Made by a program: the position numbers and the translations under genes
In this document: piece by piece, positions 24,385 to 32,043 of the stretch
Layout of the letters: every line of letters begins with the position of its first letter
Position numbering within the stretch: position 1 is the first letter of the stretch
Notes under the pieces: generated by a model
What the model was told of the DNA's origin: nothing
The model's database searches: none
Seen by the model: the letters and a program-made list of their open reading frames with translations, nothing else
Source: Natronoarchaeum mannanilyticum
GTDB taxonomy: Archaea > Halobacteriota > Halobacteria > Halobacteriales > Natronoarchaeaceae
Reading direction: 5' to 3'
Length of the DNA: 64,000 nucleotides
NCBI RefSeq assembly: GCF_039522665.1
Contig: NZ_BAAADV010000008.1
Span: 1 to 64,000 of the forward strand

Positions 24385-24801
24385 TCAGGAGCGCGACTGT
24401 AGCGATCGGTGCTCTCGATCTTCCGTATCCCGACCGTACGCGTCCTCGAACTCCTGGATGAGCTGACCGACGTTCGCGTACCAGTCGTTGAGCAGTCGCC
24501 GCATCTCGTCGGCGAGTTCGCCGCTCTCGCGGGTACGGTACACGTGGTAGTAGCCGCCCGTCTCGTAGTTCACCTGCTCCTGAACGACTACGCCGGCCTC
24601 CAGCAGCCGCGATATCGACCGGTACGCCGTCGACCGTTCGCAACCGAGACGCTCGGCGACCTCGTCGACCGTCAGTTCCTGATCAGCTTCGCCGAGCAGG
24701 ACGAAGGCGCTCACGTCGCGGTCGTTCATCCCGTAGAAGTACACGAGCAGGTCGACGCACTGCAGTTCCCGTCGCAGGCGCTCGCTCACCGGCTCAACCA
24801 T
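24385..24801 (-). CDS. HTH transcriptional regulator, TrmB-like (paralogue of 6745-7149)
   Basis: 138 residues. The winged helix LTVDEVAERLGCERSTAYRSISRLLEAGVV is followed by NYETGGYYHVYRTRESGELADEMRRLLNDWYANVGQLIQEFEDAY. Colinear with regulator 1, but the N-terminal cysteines differ (one in LQCVDLL). It is leaderless from a promoter with a perfect TATTGTG box. Two paralogues both marked with the island's box at both ends of the sulfur genes suggest paired control. Confidence 0.8.
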   Translation of the reverse strand: MVEPVSERLRRELQCVDLLVYFYGMNDRDVSAFVLLGEADQELTVDEVAERLGCERSTAYRSISRLLEAGVVVQEQVNYETGGYYHVYRTRESGELADEMRRLLNDWYANVGQLIQEFEDAYGRDTEDREHRSLQSRS

Positions 24802-24827
24802 TCATGCGGTACGTAGGGGCGCGAGAG

Positions 24828-24856
24828 GGATAAGTATGTTTACGAAAGCCACAATA
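24828..24856 (-). promoter_or_regulatory. TATTGTG operator and promoter of HTH regulator 2
   Basis: Minus strand: TATTGTG (24856-24850), 8 bp, then AAACATACTTATCC (24841-24828). Standard spacing, upstream of TATA. Confidence 0.68.
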
Positions 24857-24970
24857 CTATACATTACAAATCTCGGATGGCGTGCGATCGCCACCGTCCG
24901 AACGATCTGAACGCCGTTCGAATCGGATCGGGAGCGGGCTCGCCGGGCGACCGCGTCGGACTTGTGGCGA

Positions 24971-24996
24971 AAGAGTTTTTCTTGGCCGGCACAATA
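24971..24996 (+). promoter_or_regulatory. Promoter of DUF302 gene with box after TATA
   Basis: Plus strand AGAGTTTTTC (24972-24981) as TATA region, then CACAATA (24990-24996), then ATG at 25007. On the minus strand it also reads TATTGTG-N8-GAAAAACTCTT, the activator-like layout, so it may be a shared two-way site. Confidence 0.55.
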
Positions 24997-25006
24997 TTCT
25001 ACACGA

Positions 25007-25447
25007 ATGACGCTCCCAATCGATCCGGCGCAGATCGACCCCGACGAGATCGGAACGCAGCAGACGACCCTGGAGATGGACCACGAGGAGGCCATCGAGC
25101 ACGTCCGCGAAGCGTTCACCGACGCCGGGTTCGGCATCCCCGTCGAGTTTTCCCCCTCCGAGATGCTCAACGAGAAGGTCGACGCCGACCGCGATCCCTA
25201 CTACGTGCTGGGGGCGTGCAACCCGTCGGTGGCCGATCGCGCACTCGATGCGACCGATAAGCGAATGGGCGGGCTGTTCCCCTGTAACGTCGTCGTCTGG
25301 GAGGAAGAACCGGGCACGCAGCGCGTCTACCACGTTTCGATCATGCGCATCGCGCGACTCGTCGGCATGGCGCCGGACGACGACGAGATGAGCGACATCA
25401 TCGCCGAGACGGGCGAACTGGTCGACGAAGCCTTCGAGGAGCTCTGA
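25007..25447 (+). CDS. DUF302 domain protein
   Basis: 146 residues. The core matches DUF302: MDHEEAIEHVREAFTDAGFGIPVEFSPSEML, YYVLGACNPSVADRALDATDKRMGGLFPCNVVVWEE. Two cysteines (GACN, FPCN) are conserved in many. DUF302 proteins occur with sulfur and metal redox genes. The fold is known but the function is not. It is first gene of a pair with the methyltransferase 2 bp after. Confidence 0.88.
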   Translation: MTLPIDPAQIDPDEIGTQQTTLEMDHEEAIEHVREAFTDAGFGIPVEFSPSEMLNEKVDADRDPYYVLGACNPSVADRALDATDKRMGGLFPCNVVVWEEEPGTQRVYHVSIMRIARLVGMAPDDDEMSDIIAETGELVDEAFEEL

Positions 25448-25449
25448 CG

Positions 25450-26010
25450 ATGGGGTACCACACGTTCGACGCGACCCGCGCCGAGAAGCTCGAACAGCCC
25501 GAGCGCCGCTACCGGTTCCTCTCGGCCGAAGAGCTGCTGTGGGCGGTCGATCCGAGCGCCGACGACACCGTCGCCGACCTCGGCAGCGGCACCGGGTTCT
25601 ACACCGACGAGGTCGCTCCGCACGCGGGACGCGTCTACGCCGTCGACGTCCAGGAGGAGATGCACGACCACTATCGGGAGAAGGGCGTCCCGGACAACGT
25701 CGAGCTGGTCACCTCCGACGTGAGCGATCTCCCGTTCGACGACGACGCACTCGACGCCGCGTTCTCGACGATGACCTACCACGAGTTCGCGAGCGACGAG
25801 TCGCTAGCCGAGGTTCGCCGCGTGCTCAGGAACGGCGGTAGACTCTCGATCGTCGACTGGGCGGCGAGCGGGTCCGGCGATGACGGCCCGCCGATCGAGG
25901 AGCGATTCAGCGCCGCCGAGGCGGCCGCGGCGCTGGAAGCGAACGGGTTCCGCATCGAGCACGAGGCAGTTCGACCGGAGACGTTCGTCCTGATTGCCGT
26001 CGCTGAGTAG
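25450..26010 (+). CDS. SAM-dependent methyltransferase
   Basis: 186 residues, class I methyltransferase: ADLGSGTGFYTDEVAPHAG, VYAVDVQEEMHDHY, SDVSDLPFDDDALDAAFSTMTYHEF. Starts 2 bp after DUF302, so they are co-expressed. Substrate not identifiable. Confidence 0.88.
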   Translation: MGYHTFDATRAEKLEQPERRYRFLSAEELLWAVDPSADDTVADLGSGTGFYTDEVAPHAGRVYAVDVQEEMHDHYREKGVPDNVELVTSDVSDLPFDDDALDAAFSTMTYHEFASDESLAEVRRVLRNGGRLSIVDWAASGSGDDGPPIEERFSAAEAAAALEANGFRIEHEAVRPETFVLIAVAE

Positions 26011-26057
26011 GTACTCAGGCCCGTTTTCGTAGTCGTCCTCGAACACGGGTTATCTGT

Positions 26058-26785
26058 GGCACTATCTAGTGTAGTACCTCCGCAGCCGGCGTACTGTGGT
26101 TGATGCCTGATGCAGACGCTGTCAATTATAATAGTCGAGGAAGACAGCGAGCTACTGCTTGGGGGCTCGCCTGACTGCCCACCCAGGACGCATGAAAGCG
26201 GTCGCTCCGCATTCTGGGGTCTAAGACCACTTTGGATATGGTTTCGGAAGGAGTAGTCGAGCTGATCGCTGAGATCGAGGCGTGCGAGGACAGTCAGATA
26301 GCCGTAGCCATCGACCAGAAACACGATGTCTGCAAACTCGTATTTCCGGTTGAGCGAGCGCAGAAACGCCTCTGCGGCATCCGTTTCGCAGTGTTCGAAG
26401 AGCTCAGCGCCCAGCGGGGGTTGTGTCGGTGTCGATCGTTGCATAGAGACAGTGGAGCACACCGTTGATTTGGACAGCCAACTCGTCGAAAGCGATCCGC
26501 GACGGCGTCGCCGTCGGCGGATCCGTCAGGGCTGTCGGCCAGCCGGTGAGTCATTACCAGATCGCTCTGTGCGATCGATCCACGCCGAGTAACCGTCACA
26601 CGGCGGTTGTTACTTGATCGATACGCCGGCAGCGGTGAGGCGGACGCCGAACGCCCTGACGAGCGTCGGCGTCCGCTCACGCTGCCGACACTCAAGATCA
26701 TCCGTCGCGAATTTCTCCCTGAGCAGGTCGCTGAGCGGCATAGACGCCTATCTTCGACCTGCTCATTCCGTAGCTAGACAGTGCC
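26058..26785 (-). mobile_element. Decayed IS6-like insertion sequence, both ends present
   Basis: 728 bp bounded by inverted ends GGCACTATCTAG (26058-26069) and, read inward on the minus strand, GGCACTGTCTAG (26785-26774). These match 11 of 12 bases. The interior encodes a broken transposase on the minus strand. No matching 8-bp target duplication is seen (TTATCTGT against CCGATTCG), so flanks may have been rearranged. Confidence 0.75.
26066..26741 (-). pseudogene. IS6-like DDE transposase, multiply disrupted
   Basis: Pieces in different frames read in order on the minus strand: MPLSDLLREKF...RAFGVRLTAAGVSIK then stop, THRLADSP, RIAFDELAVQINGVLHCLYATIDTDT, FADIVFLVDGYGYLTVLARLDLSDQLDYS, RSDRFHASWVGSQASP, VFLDYYN then stop, QRLHQA, NHSTPAAEV. 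This is the order of haloarchaeal IS6-type transposases of about 210 residues. There are at least two stops and several frameshifts, so it cannot encode active enzyme. Confidence 0.8.
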
Positions 26786-26865
26786 CCGATTCGGATGAAT
26801 GTACTCTAAAACTGACCTACCCTCCGAAACTCTGGTACTGCCGGCGGTCGAGCTTCATATCGCGG

Positions 26866-27336
26866 TTATTGGTTTACGTCGATGCCCCGGAGTTCGAGCA
26901 ACTGCTTTGCGATTTCCTCGGGATGCTCGGCGGCGACGCGGAGCGCCGCGTCGTGGAGCTCCCGACCGGCGGCGTCGCGCACGTCGTACTCCCGAAGCGT
27001 TCGTTCGACGTCCAGTTCGAGCGCGTCCTCGAAGGCGTTCCACGCTGCCTCGCGAGCGTACAGGGGGCGCTGTGTCACCTCGTCGTACGGGAACGCGGGT
27101 CCGTCGCTCGGACTCGCGGGATCGGAGGTCGTGTCGACGCCGTCGGCGCCGGTCGAGGGTTGGGAACCCGAGAGGTCGTCAGCAGCCGGCGACGGCTCCC
27201 GTTCGTCGCGCTGGACACCCGGGTCCGCTGACGAGGAGCTGTCCGACTGCGAATCGCTCGATGACGCCTCGCTTTCGGCGTCGTCATCGGCATCGTCGTC
27301 GAGCCCGTCAAGGTCGTCGAAGGGATTCCCGCTCAT
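26866..27336 (-). CDS. Acidic ParA-partner protein
   Basis: 156 residues. Residues 1-85 are disordered and very acidic/Ser-rich (DDLDGLDDDADDDAESEASSSDS). Residues 86-156 form a compact helical region: FPYDEVTQRPLYAREAAWNAFEDALELDVERTLREYDVRDAAGRELHDAAL. Haloarchaeal ParA genes are often followed by such proteins, which may bridge ParA to centromere DNA or to other factors. It overlaps the parA end by 4 bp. No ParB-type HTH is visible. Confidence 0.7.
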   Translation of the reverse strand: MSGNPFDDLDGLDDDADDDAESEASSSDSQSDSSSSADPGVQRDEREPSPAADDLSGSQPSTGADGVDTTSDPASPSDGPAFPYDEVTQRPLYAREAAWNAFEDALELDVERTLREYDVRDAAGRELHDAALRVAAEHPEEIAKQLLELRGIDVNQ

Positions 27337-28199
27337 CGCTCGATCCCTCCGTTCTCGACGATCCCAGCGAGTTCCTCGAAGTGCTGGATCTGGTCGTTGT
27401 CCGGATCGTAGTCCTGCAGTGGCTGGTTGTACTTCAGCGACCGAGAGAGCGCCGCGCGGTGCCGGATTCCCGGTTTCGGCGGTGCCGTCTCGCCAGCATC
27501 GATCTGTTCGAACTCCTCGGCAGTGATGCGGGCAAAGTTCGGCACCTTGCCCTCGGTGGTTTCGGCGGTGTTGAGATTCTCCAGAAGTTCGCGCGCCTCG
27601 GTCTGCTGGTCGATCCGGTCCTGGATCTGGTTCGGGACGACCGCGAGGACGTCGATGTCGATGTACTCCTGGGCCGGCGCGATGAGCCGTTCCATCGTGC
27701 GCTTGTACCCGCCGATCGCGCTCGAGCCGGGGGCGATCGGGATCATCACGTTGCCGGTCGCGACGAGCGCGTTGTTGTTGAGCATCCCCGGGTACGCCGG
27801 GCTGTCGAACACGATGTAGTCGTACACGTCACCCAGCAGCGGGTCGACGACGTTGGATTTGACGCGGGCGGAGCCCTGGATCGCGCCCTTCAGGTCGTTT
27901 TCGACGTCTTCGAGCGTGTTCGACGATGGCAGCAGGTCGAACCCGAACTCAGTCCGCTGGATCAGGTCGTCCAGCGTTGCGTCGCCCTGGTCGAGCACGA
28001 CGTCCCCGACGTTGATGTCGGACTGGTAGGCGTCCTCGAAGCCGAGGCCGTTGGTCGCGTGGCCGTTCGGGTCGAGGTCCGCGAACAGCACGCGGTGCTG
28101 TTCGGCGAGCTGGCGGGCGAGGTTCATCGAGATCGTCGACTTGCCGACGCCGCCTTTCAGGATCACGACGTCGACGGCGCGTGGTTCGGTAGCTGTCAT
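27333..28199 (-). CDS. parA: ParA/Soj family ATPase
   Basis: 288 residues. Deviant Walker A VVILKGGVGKSTISMNLA near residue 11-28 with the signature first lysine, then FADLDPNGHATNGLG (Walker A'), and YDYIVFDSPAYPGMLNNNAL (Walker B). Drives segregation of replicons by ATP-dependent DNA binding. Start chosen at MTATEPRAVD (28199) since upstream codons are in the iteron DNA. The 9-bp iteron array starts 14 bp upstream and is likely its centromere and perhaps its operator. Confidence 0.9.
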   Translation of the reverse strand: MTATEPRAVDVVILKGGVGKSTISMNLARQLAEQHRVLFADLDPNGHATNGLGFEDAYQSDINVGDVVLDQGDATLDDLIQRTEFGFDLLPSSNTLEDVENDLKGAIQGSARVKSNVVDPLLGDVYDYIVFDSPAYPGMLNNNALVATGNVMIPIAPGSSAIGGYKRTMERLIAPAQEYIDIDVLAVVPNQIQDRIDQQTEARELLENLNTAETTEGKVPNFARITAEEFEQIDAGETAPPKPGIRHRAALSRSLKYNQPLQDYDPDNDQIQHFEELAGIVENGGIER

Positions 28200-28212
28200 A
28201 GTTGGGCCAGTT

Positions 28213-28825
28213 ACGATAGGTGCGATAGCTGAGGTAGCTACGATAGGTAGCTCCCGCACCTTCGGTCGCTTTGCAACTATTCCGCAAACGTACTAAAGCT
28301 TCCGGAGGTGAACAAGGTACAATAGGTGCGATAGCTGAGGTAGCTACGATATGCACATATTCTCAGAGAGACCTCGTATATTCCACAGTGCAATCATAGC
28401 AGCCAGAGGCGAACAAGGCGAAATAGATGCAATAGGTGAGGTAGCTAAGGTAGGCATATCCCGGACCGGCCCACGAAATAGACCCGAGAAACAGCGAGAC
28501 AGGGAGGGACAGACAACAATAGGTGAGATAGCTCCAATAGTTTGATTCAGTGCTATGTATCAACAGCTGGCCCACAGAGATCGAGCCTGGGAAGTGGGAT
28601 TACTAGACTACAATAGGCAGAATAGGTGCAATATCTGCGATAGAAGAACGCGAACCACGAACCTGGGCGAGCGAGCACGTGCAGAACTGTCTCGAGTACA
28701 ACAGCTATGCCAACACAATAGCGACAACATCTACAATAGGAGACTATTCTCCAATGAAAGTGTCCGAGCGTTGCGGATCGCATGGCAGGGAGACCAGTAC
28801 AATAGCTAAGATAGGTAACTAAGGC
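28213..28825. repeat. Centromere-like array of 9-bp iterons
   Basis: Direct 9-bp units near (A/G)(C/A)(A/G)ATAG(G/C)T, head to tail in 2-4 copies per cluster. Clusters at 28213-28248, 28319-28354, 28420-28455, 28516-28542, 28610-28645, 28715-28741 and 28799-28816, so a new cluster starts every 84-106 bp. Typical run: ACGATAGGT, GCGATAGCT, GAGGTAGCT, ACGATAGGT. The spacers are unrelated and no protein is coded. Position directly upstream of parA suggests a partition site. Confidence 0.75.
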
Positions 28826-28879
28826 AGCTAAGCCACGCTACCTGGGATACCTGCAGTAGCCGCCAAGCCAGAGAGGCAG

Positions 28880-29283
28880 TTAGAGGAGTTCGTCGTCGAC
28901 CGGGTCGACGATCGAACCAGATTCTTCGTACGTGATGTCCGCTTTCGAAGGCACGAAGCGACGAACAGAAGCGACTCGCCGAGGTAGGTCAGCGCATGGC
29001 CGTCGTCGGTCACTTTGACCGTCCCGCCGCTCTTTCGCTCGTGGACTCGCATCGCGACGGATCGGTGGGGTTCGTTCTCGATGTACGACCGCGTACCGTC
29101 GATCGTTCGGAACGGAACGCCGTTCGAGTCGACGCTGAACTCGTAGCGAATCGTGACCGCGCGGCTCGCTTCGGGACACGGGTACTCCTGACCGGCTTCG
29201 AGGTCGTCGTCCGGCGGGAGTTCGCACGGCGTAGCCGGTGCCCCGCCCTCGACGAGCTGACCGTCGACGGCGTCCTCGCCAGT
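28880..29283 (-). pseudogene. Frameshifted hypothetical gene
   Basis: Minus-strand reading GEDAVDGQLVEGGAPATPCE ... RAVTIRYEFSVDSNGVPF ... KVTDDGHALTYLGESLLFV is protein-like and acidic. At about 28960 the frame must shift to give FVPSKADITYEESGSIVDPVDDELL and stop. No start codon is evident. I do not recognise the family. Competing frames on both strands are Arg/Ser-rich and less likely. Confidence 0.45.
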
Positions 29284-29355
29284 TAACTCGTTAGTTCTCG
29301 GGCATGGAGTCCGCCTGCCGGTCTGTGCGTGACGTATTCGTTGGTAAGATCGCCT

Positions 29356-30105
29356 CTAGAAAACAAATGGCCCCTGCTGTTGAATCGGTTCCCCGTGCGG
29401 TCGCCCGGAGACGGCGACGGCTCGCAGCGAACCATCGGTTCGGAGTTCGACGTCGCGCGACCCCGCCACCGGCAGCACGTCGCCCTCGCCAAAGCGACTG
29501 CCGTCGACGGTGCCCTCGCCGGCGACGCCGTAGAGGAAGCCCGCCCACTCGTCCGGGAACGACCAGGTCCAGGCATCCGTAACGCGAACGTCCAGATACT
29601 CCATCCGAGTGACGGGATCGATCGGCGAACCCGTCCCGACGACCGTCGTGACGGTCGCCCCGTCGAGTTCCTCCGTGGGGAGTGCTTCGCTGTCCGTATC
29701 GGTGTACGTCGGGTCAGCTTCTTTCTGGTCTCGCGGGAGATTCACCCAGAGCTGGAGCCCGTTGCACGCCTCGCCGTCGGCTGCGAACTCGGAGTGTTCG
29801 ATGCCGCCCCCGGTGACGATGTGCATCGCCTCGTCCTCGTAGGCGGTGTGCTCGACGCCGAGCGAGTCTTCGTGGTCCATCCCGCCGTCGAGCATGTAGG
29901 TAACAATCTCGAAGCCCTGATGGGGATGCATCGGGAAGCCCTGGTCCGGATCGATGTCGAAGCGCTCGAAGAGGACGAACGGATCGAGATGGCTGGGATA
30001 GCTGTCGGTCGGGAACGCCCGGTTCGCCGTCACGCCGGGCCCGTGGCGGACCGTTCCTCCGGCCACGGGCTCGGCGACGGCGTCTCGCACCTCGTCAGAT
30101 GACAT
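29356..30105 (-). CDS. Pirin family protein
   Basis: 249 residues, bicupin. It shows the N-terminal cupin metal motif FPMHPHQGFEIVTYMLDG, GGGIEHSEF, and QLWVNLPRDQKEADPTY. Pirins bind iron and some have quercetinase activity. Start at MSSDEVRDAV (30105). Divergent from superoxide dismutase, so both may answer to oxidative stress. Confidence 0.93.
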   Translation of the reverse strand: MSSDEVRDAVAEPVAGGTVRHGPGVTANRAFPTDSYPSHLDPFVLFERFDIDPDQGFPMHPHQGFEIVTYMLDGGMDHEDSLGVEHTAYEDEAMHIVTGGGIEHSEFAADGEACNGLQLWVNLPRDQKEADPTYTDTDSEALPTEELDGATVTTVVGTGSPIDPVTRMEYLDVRVTDAWTWSFPDEWAGFLYGVAGEGTVDGSRFGEGDVLPVAGSRDVELRTDGSLRAVAVSGRPHGEPIQQQGPFVF

Positions 30106-30305
30106 AGTGGATCTGAGGGATTGGAACTGATAAGCGTCTTGCTCGCAGAACCTCTTAATTGGCAAGATTAGAACCAATCATATTCAGAGACGCCATATAG
30201 CCACCAGAACTACGATTTCACCGCTATCCCATATTTCGTGAATGTTACTAAAACGTCCTACAGAGAACGTTCATATGGTTGCCGACTATATACAAGCGTG
30301 TAGAT

Positions 30306-30908
30306 ATGAGCGATTACGAACTACCGCCGCTGCCGTACGACTACGACGCGCTGGAACCGCACATCTCCGAACAGGTACTCACCTGGCATCACGACACCCA
30401 CCACCAGGGCTACGTCAACGGCTGGAACGCCGCCGAGGAGACGCTCGCCGAGAACCGCGAGGAGGGCGACTTCTCGTCGTCGGCGAGCGCGATCCGCAAC
30501 GTCACGCACAACGGGAGCGGCCACGTGCTGCACGACCTCTTCTGGCAGTCGATGAGCCCCGAGGGCGGCGACGAGCCCAGCGGCGCTCTCGCCGACCGGA
30601 TCGAGGAGGACTTCGGCTCCTACGACGCCTGGAAGGGCGAGTTCGAGGCCGCGGCGTCCGCCGCCGGCGGCTGGGCGCTGCTGGTCTACGACTCTCACAG
30701 CAACCAGCTCCGCAACGTCGTCGTCGACAAGCACGACCAGGGCGCCCTCTGGGGCAGCCACCCCATCCTCGCGCTGGACGTCTGGGAGCACTCCTACTAC
30801 CACGACTACGGCCCCGCCCGCGGCGAGTTCGTCGAGAACTTCTTCGAGGTCGTCGACTGGGACGAGCCGTCCAGTCGCTACGAGCAGGCCGTCGAGCAGT
30901 TCGAGTAG
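30306..30908 (+). CDS. sod: Superoxide dismutase, Mn/Fe type
   Basis: 200 residues: YELPPLPYDYDALEPHISEQVLTWHHDTHHQGYVNG, metal ligands His in WHHDTHHQ and NGSGHVLHDLFW, and DVWEHSYYHDYG. The Mn/Fe family converts superoxide to peroxide and oxygen in the cytosol; haloarchaeal enzymes use manganese. Start 30306 (MSDYELPPL). An 8-bp palindrome GAACGTTC lies at 30265-30272 in the divergent control region shared with pirin. Confidence 0.97.
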   Translation: MSDYELPPLPYDYDALEPHISEQVLTWHHDTHHQGYVNGWNAAEETLAENREEGDFSSSASAIRNVTHNGSGHVLHDLFWQSMSPEGGDEPSGALADRIEEDFGSYDAWKGEFEAAASAAGGWALLVYDSHSNQLRNVVVDKHDQGALWGSHPILALDVWEHSYYHDYGPARGEFVENFFEVVDWDEPSSRYEQAVEQFE

Positions 30909-31019
30909 GACACGCAACCGAGAGGTATTCTACCGCAGTCGTTTTTTCGGTGCTGAGCTGAAAGTGTCGTAGAGCGGGTTGGACTCTTGTTTTTCGAGCA
31001 GCAGTTAAAGACAACGGAT

Positions 31020-31739
31020 TCATTGATCTGTCTCTTTCCAGTCGTCCGGGTCTCCTTCACGGAATTCGCCCTTGGCATGGCGCTCATGGGGCCAGAAAGT
31101 GGCGCCCAGCAGTACGACGTAGAACACACCCACAACGACAATCACAACAATCCCGGGGATACGGGCGATTCCAGCGGTTGTCAGCCAGTCTTGGCGCGGT
31201 GCGAACGCTGTGATCCGGAAGACCCACGCGACCAAGAGGACACCGAGTAGCGCAAGGTACACGCGCCGGAGCCGGTTTGCGAGTGCCTCGTAGAATGAGA
31301 CTTTCAGCGTCGGCCTGCGATAGTCACTGCTCAGTTCCGCTCGCCAGTCGTGATCTTCAGTGCCTTGGGACGGATCGAGGGCGTTTGCAAGCAGGTTCTC
31401 TTGGATGACTCGAGTACGAGAGCGAAAGACGTCGTAGTCCCGGTACCGCCGTGCTTCGATACCCAGAAAGATGGTGACGACGACAACCCCGATCAGCAGG
31501 ATATAGTGTGGGTTGTCAGTACTTGAAAACGCCCACGTCAAGATTGCTGCCATCAGCGTCACCGCCCACTTCGTCGTCTCGTCGAGGCGCTGCCGCCACG
31601 TCCCCACTCGGTCAATCTCTCCGCGGTAGGCGTGGGCCATCACCGACCCGAGTCCCGTACTGTCGTCAACCATTTCGCGGCCGATCTCGCGTTGGTCCGG
31701 TGCTGTCGGGTCGAACTCGTCGCCACTCGAATCGGGCAT
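31020..31739 (-). CDS. DUF2270 membrane protein
   Basis: 239 residues. The core SVMAHAYRGEIDRVGTWRQRLDETTKWAV starts DUF2270, with helices near 68-90, 95-112, 160-180 and 195-215, and IEARRYRDYDVFRSRTRVIQEN between. Function unknown. Start at MPDSSGDEF (31739), which leaves a short acidic cytosolic N-terminus. Confidence 0.88.
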   Translation of the reverse strand: MPDSSGDEFDPTAPDQREIGREMVDDSTGLGSVMAHAYRGEIDRVGTWRQRLDETTKWAVTLMAAILTWAFSSTDNPHYILLIGVVVVTIFLGIEARRYRDYDVFRSRTRVIQENLLANALDPSQGTEDHDWRAELSSDYRRPTLKVSFYEALANRLRRVYLALLGVLLVAWVFRITAFAPRQDWLTTAGIARIPGIVVIVVVGVFYVVLLGATFWPHERHAKGEFREGDPDDWKETDQ

Positions 31740-32043
31740 AGGAGAGAGACATCTCCCCGCTCCATAAGCAGGTATGATGACGGTGTGCTCCGGGTGGCAT
31801 ACTGGAGAACATCGGATGGTACGCACACCGACTTAACAGCGGGTCACATCGACAAACGGCGTAACTTGTCGGCGGGGCGCGACCGCCACGCTGAACAGAG
31901 ACTGGCACGCAACTATAAACCAGTCCCCGTACGACGCGATATCACAACGATCTATCACCAGCTCAAGTACGTCCCCGAGTGCGTTCTAGTATACCTCCAC
32001 AGGTACGTTCCTACGTACGTGAGTAGGGGAATTCGGGCGAACG
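31740..32043. other. Intergenic, nothing recognised
   Basis: About 300 bp between two minus-strand genes. Contains the promoter of the DUF2270 gene. No RNA gene or repeat seen. Confidence 0.4.

Noticed and set aside
28213-28825. Regularly spaced repeats that might be a CRISPR array.
   Set aside because: Units are 9 bp direct repeats in clusters, not 24-37 bp repeats with uniform spacers, and there is no cas gene.
28996-29286. Plus-strand 96-codon frame opposite the broken gene.
   Set aside because: Composition is Arg-rich and it is a shadow of the more protein-like minus-strand frame.
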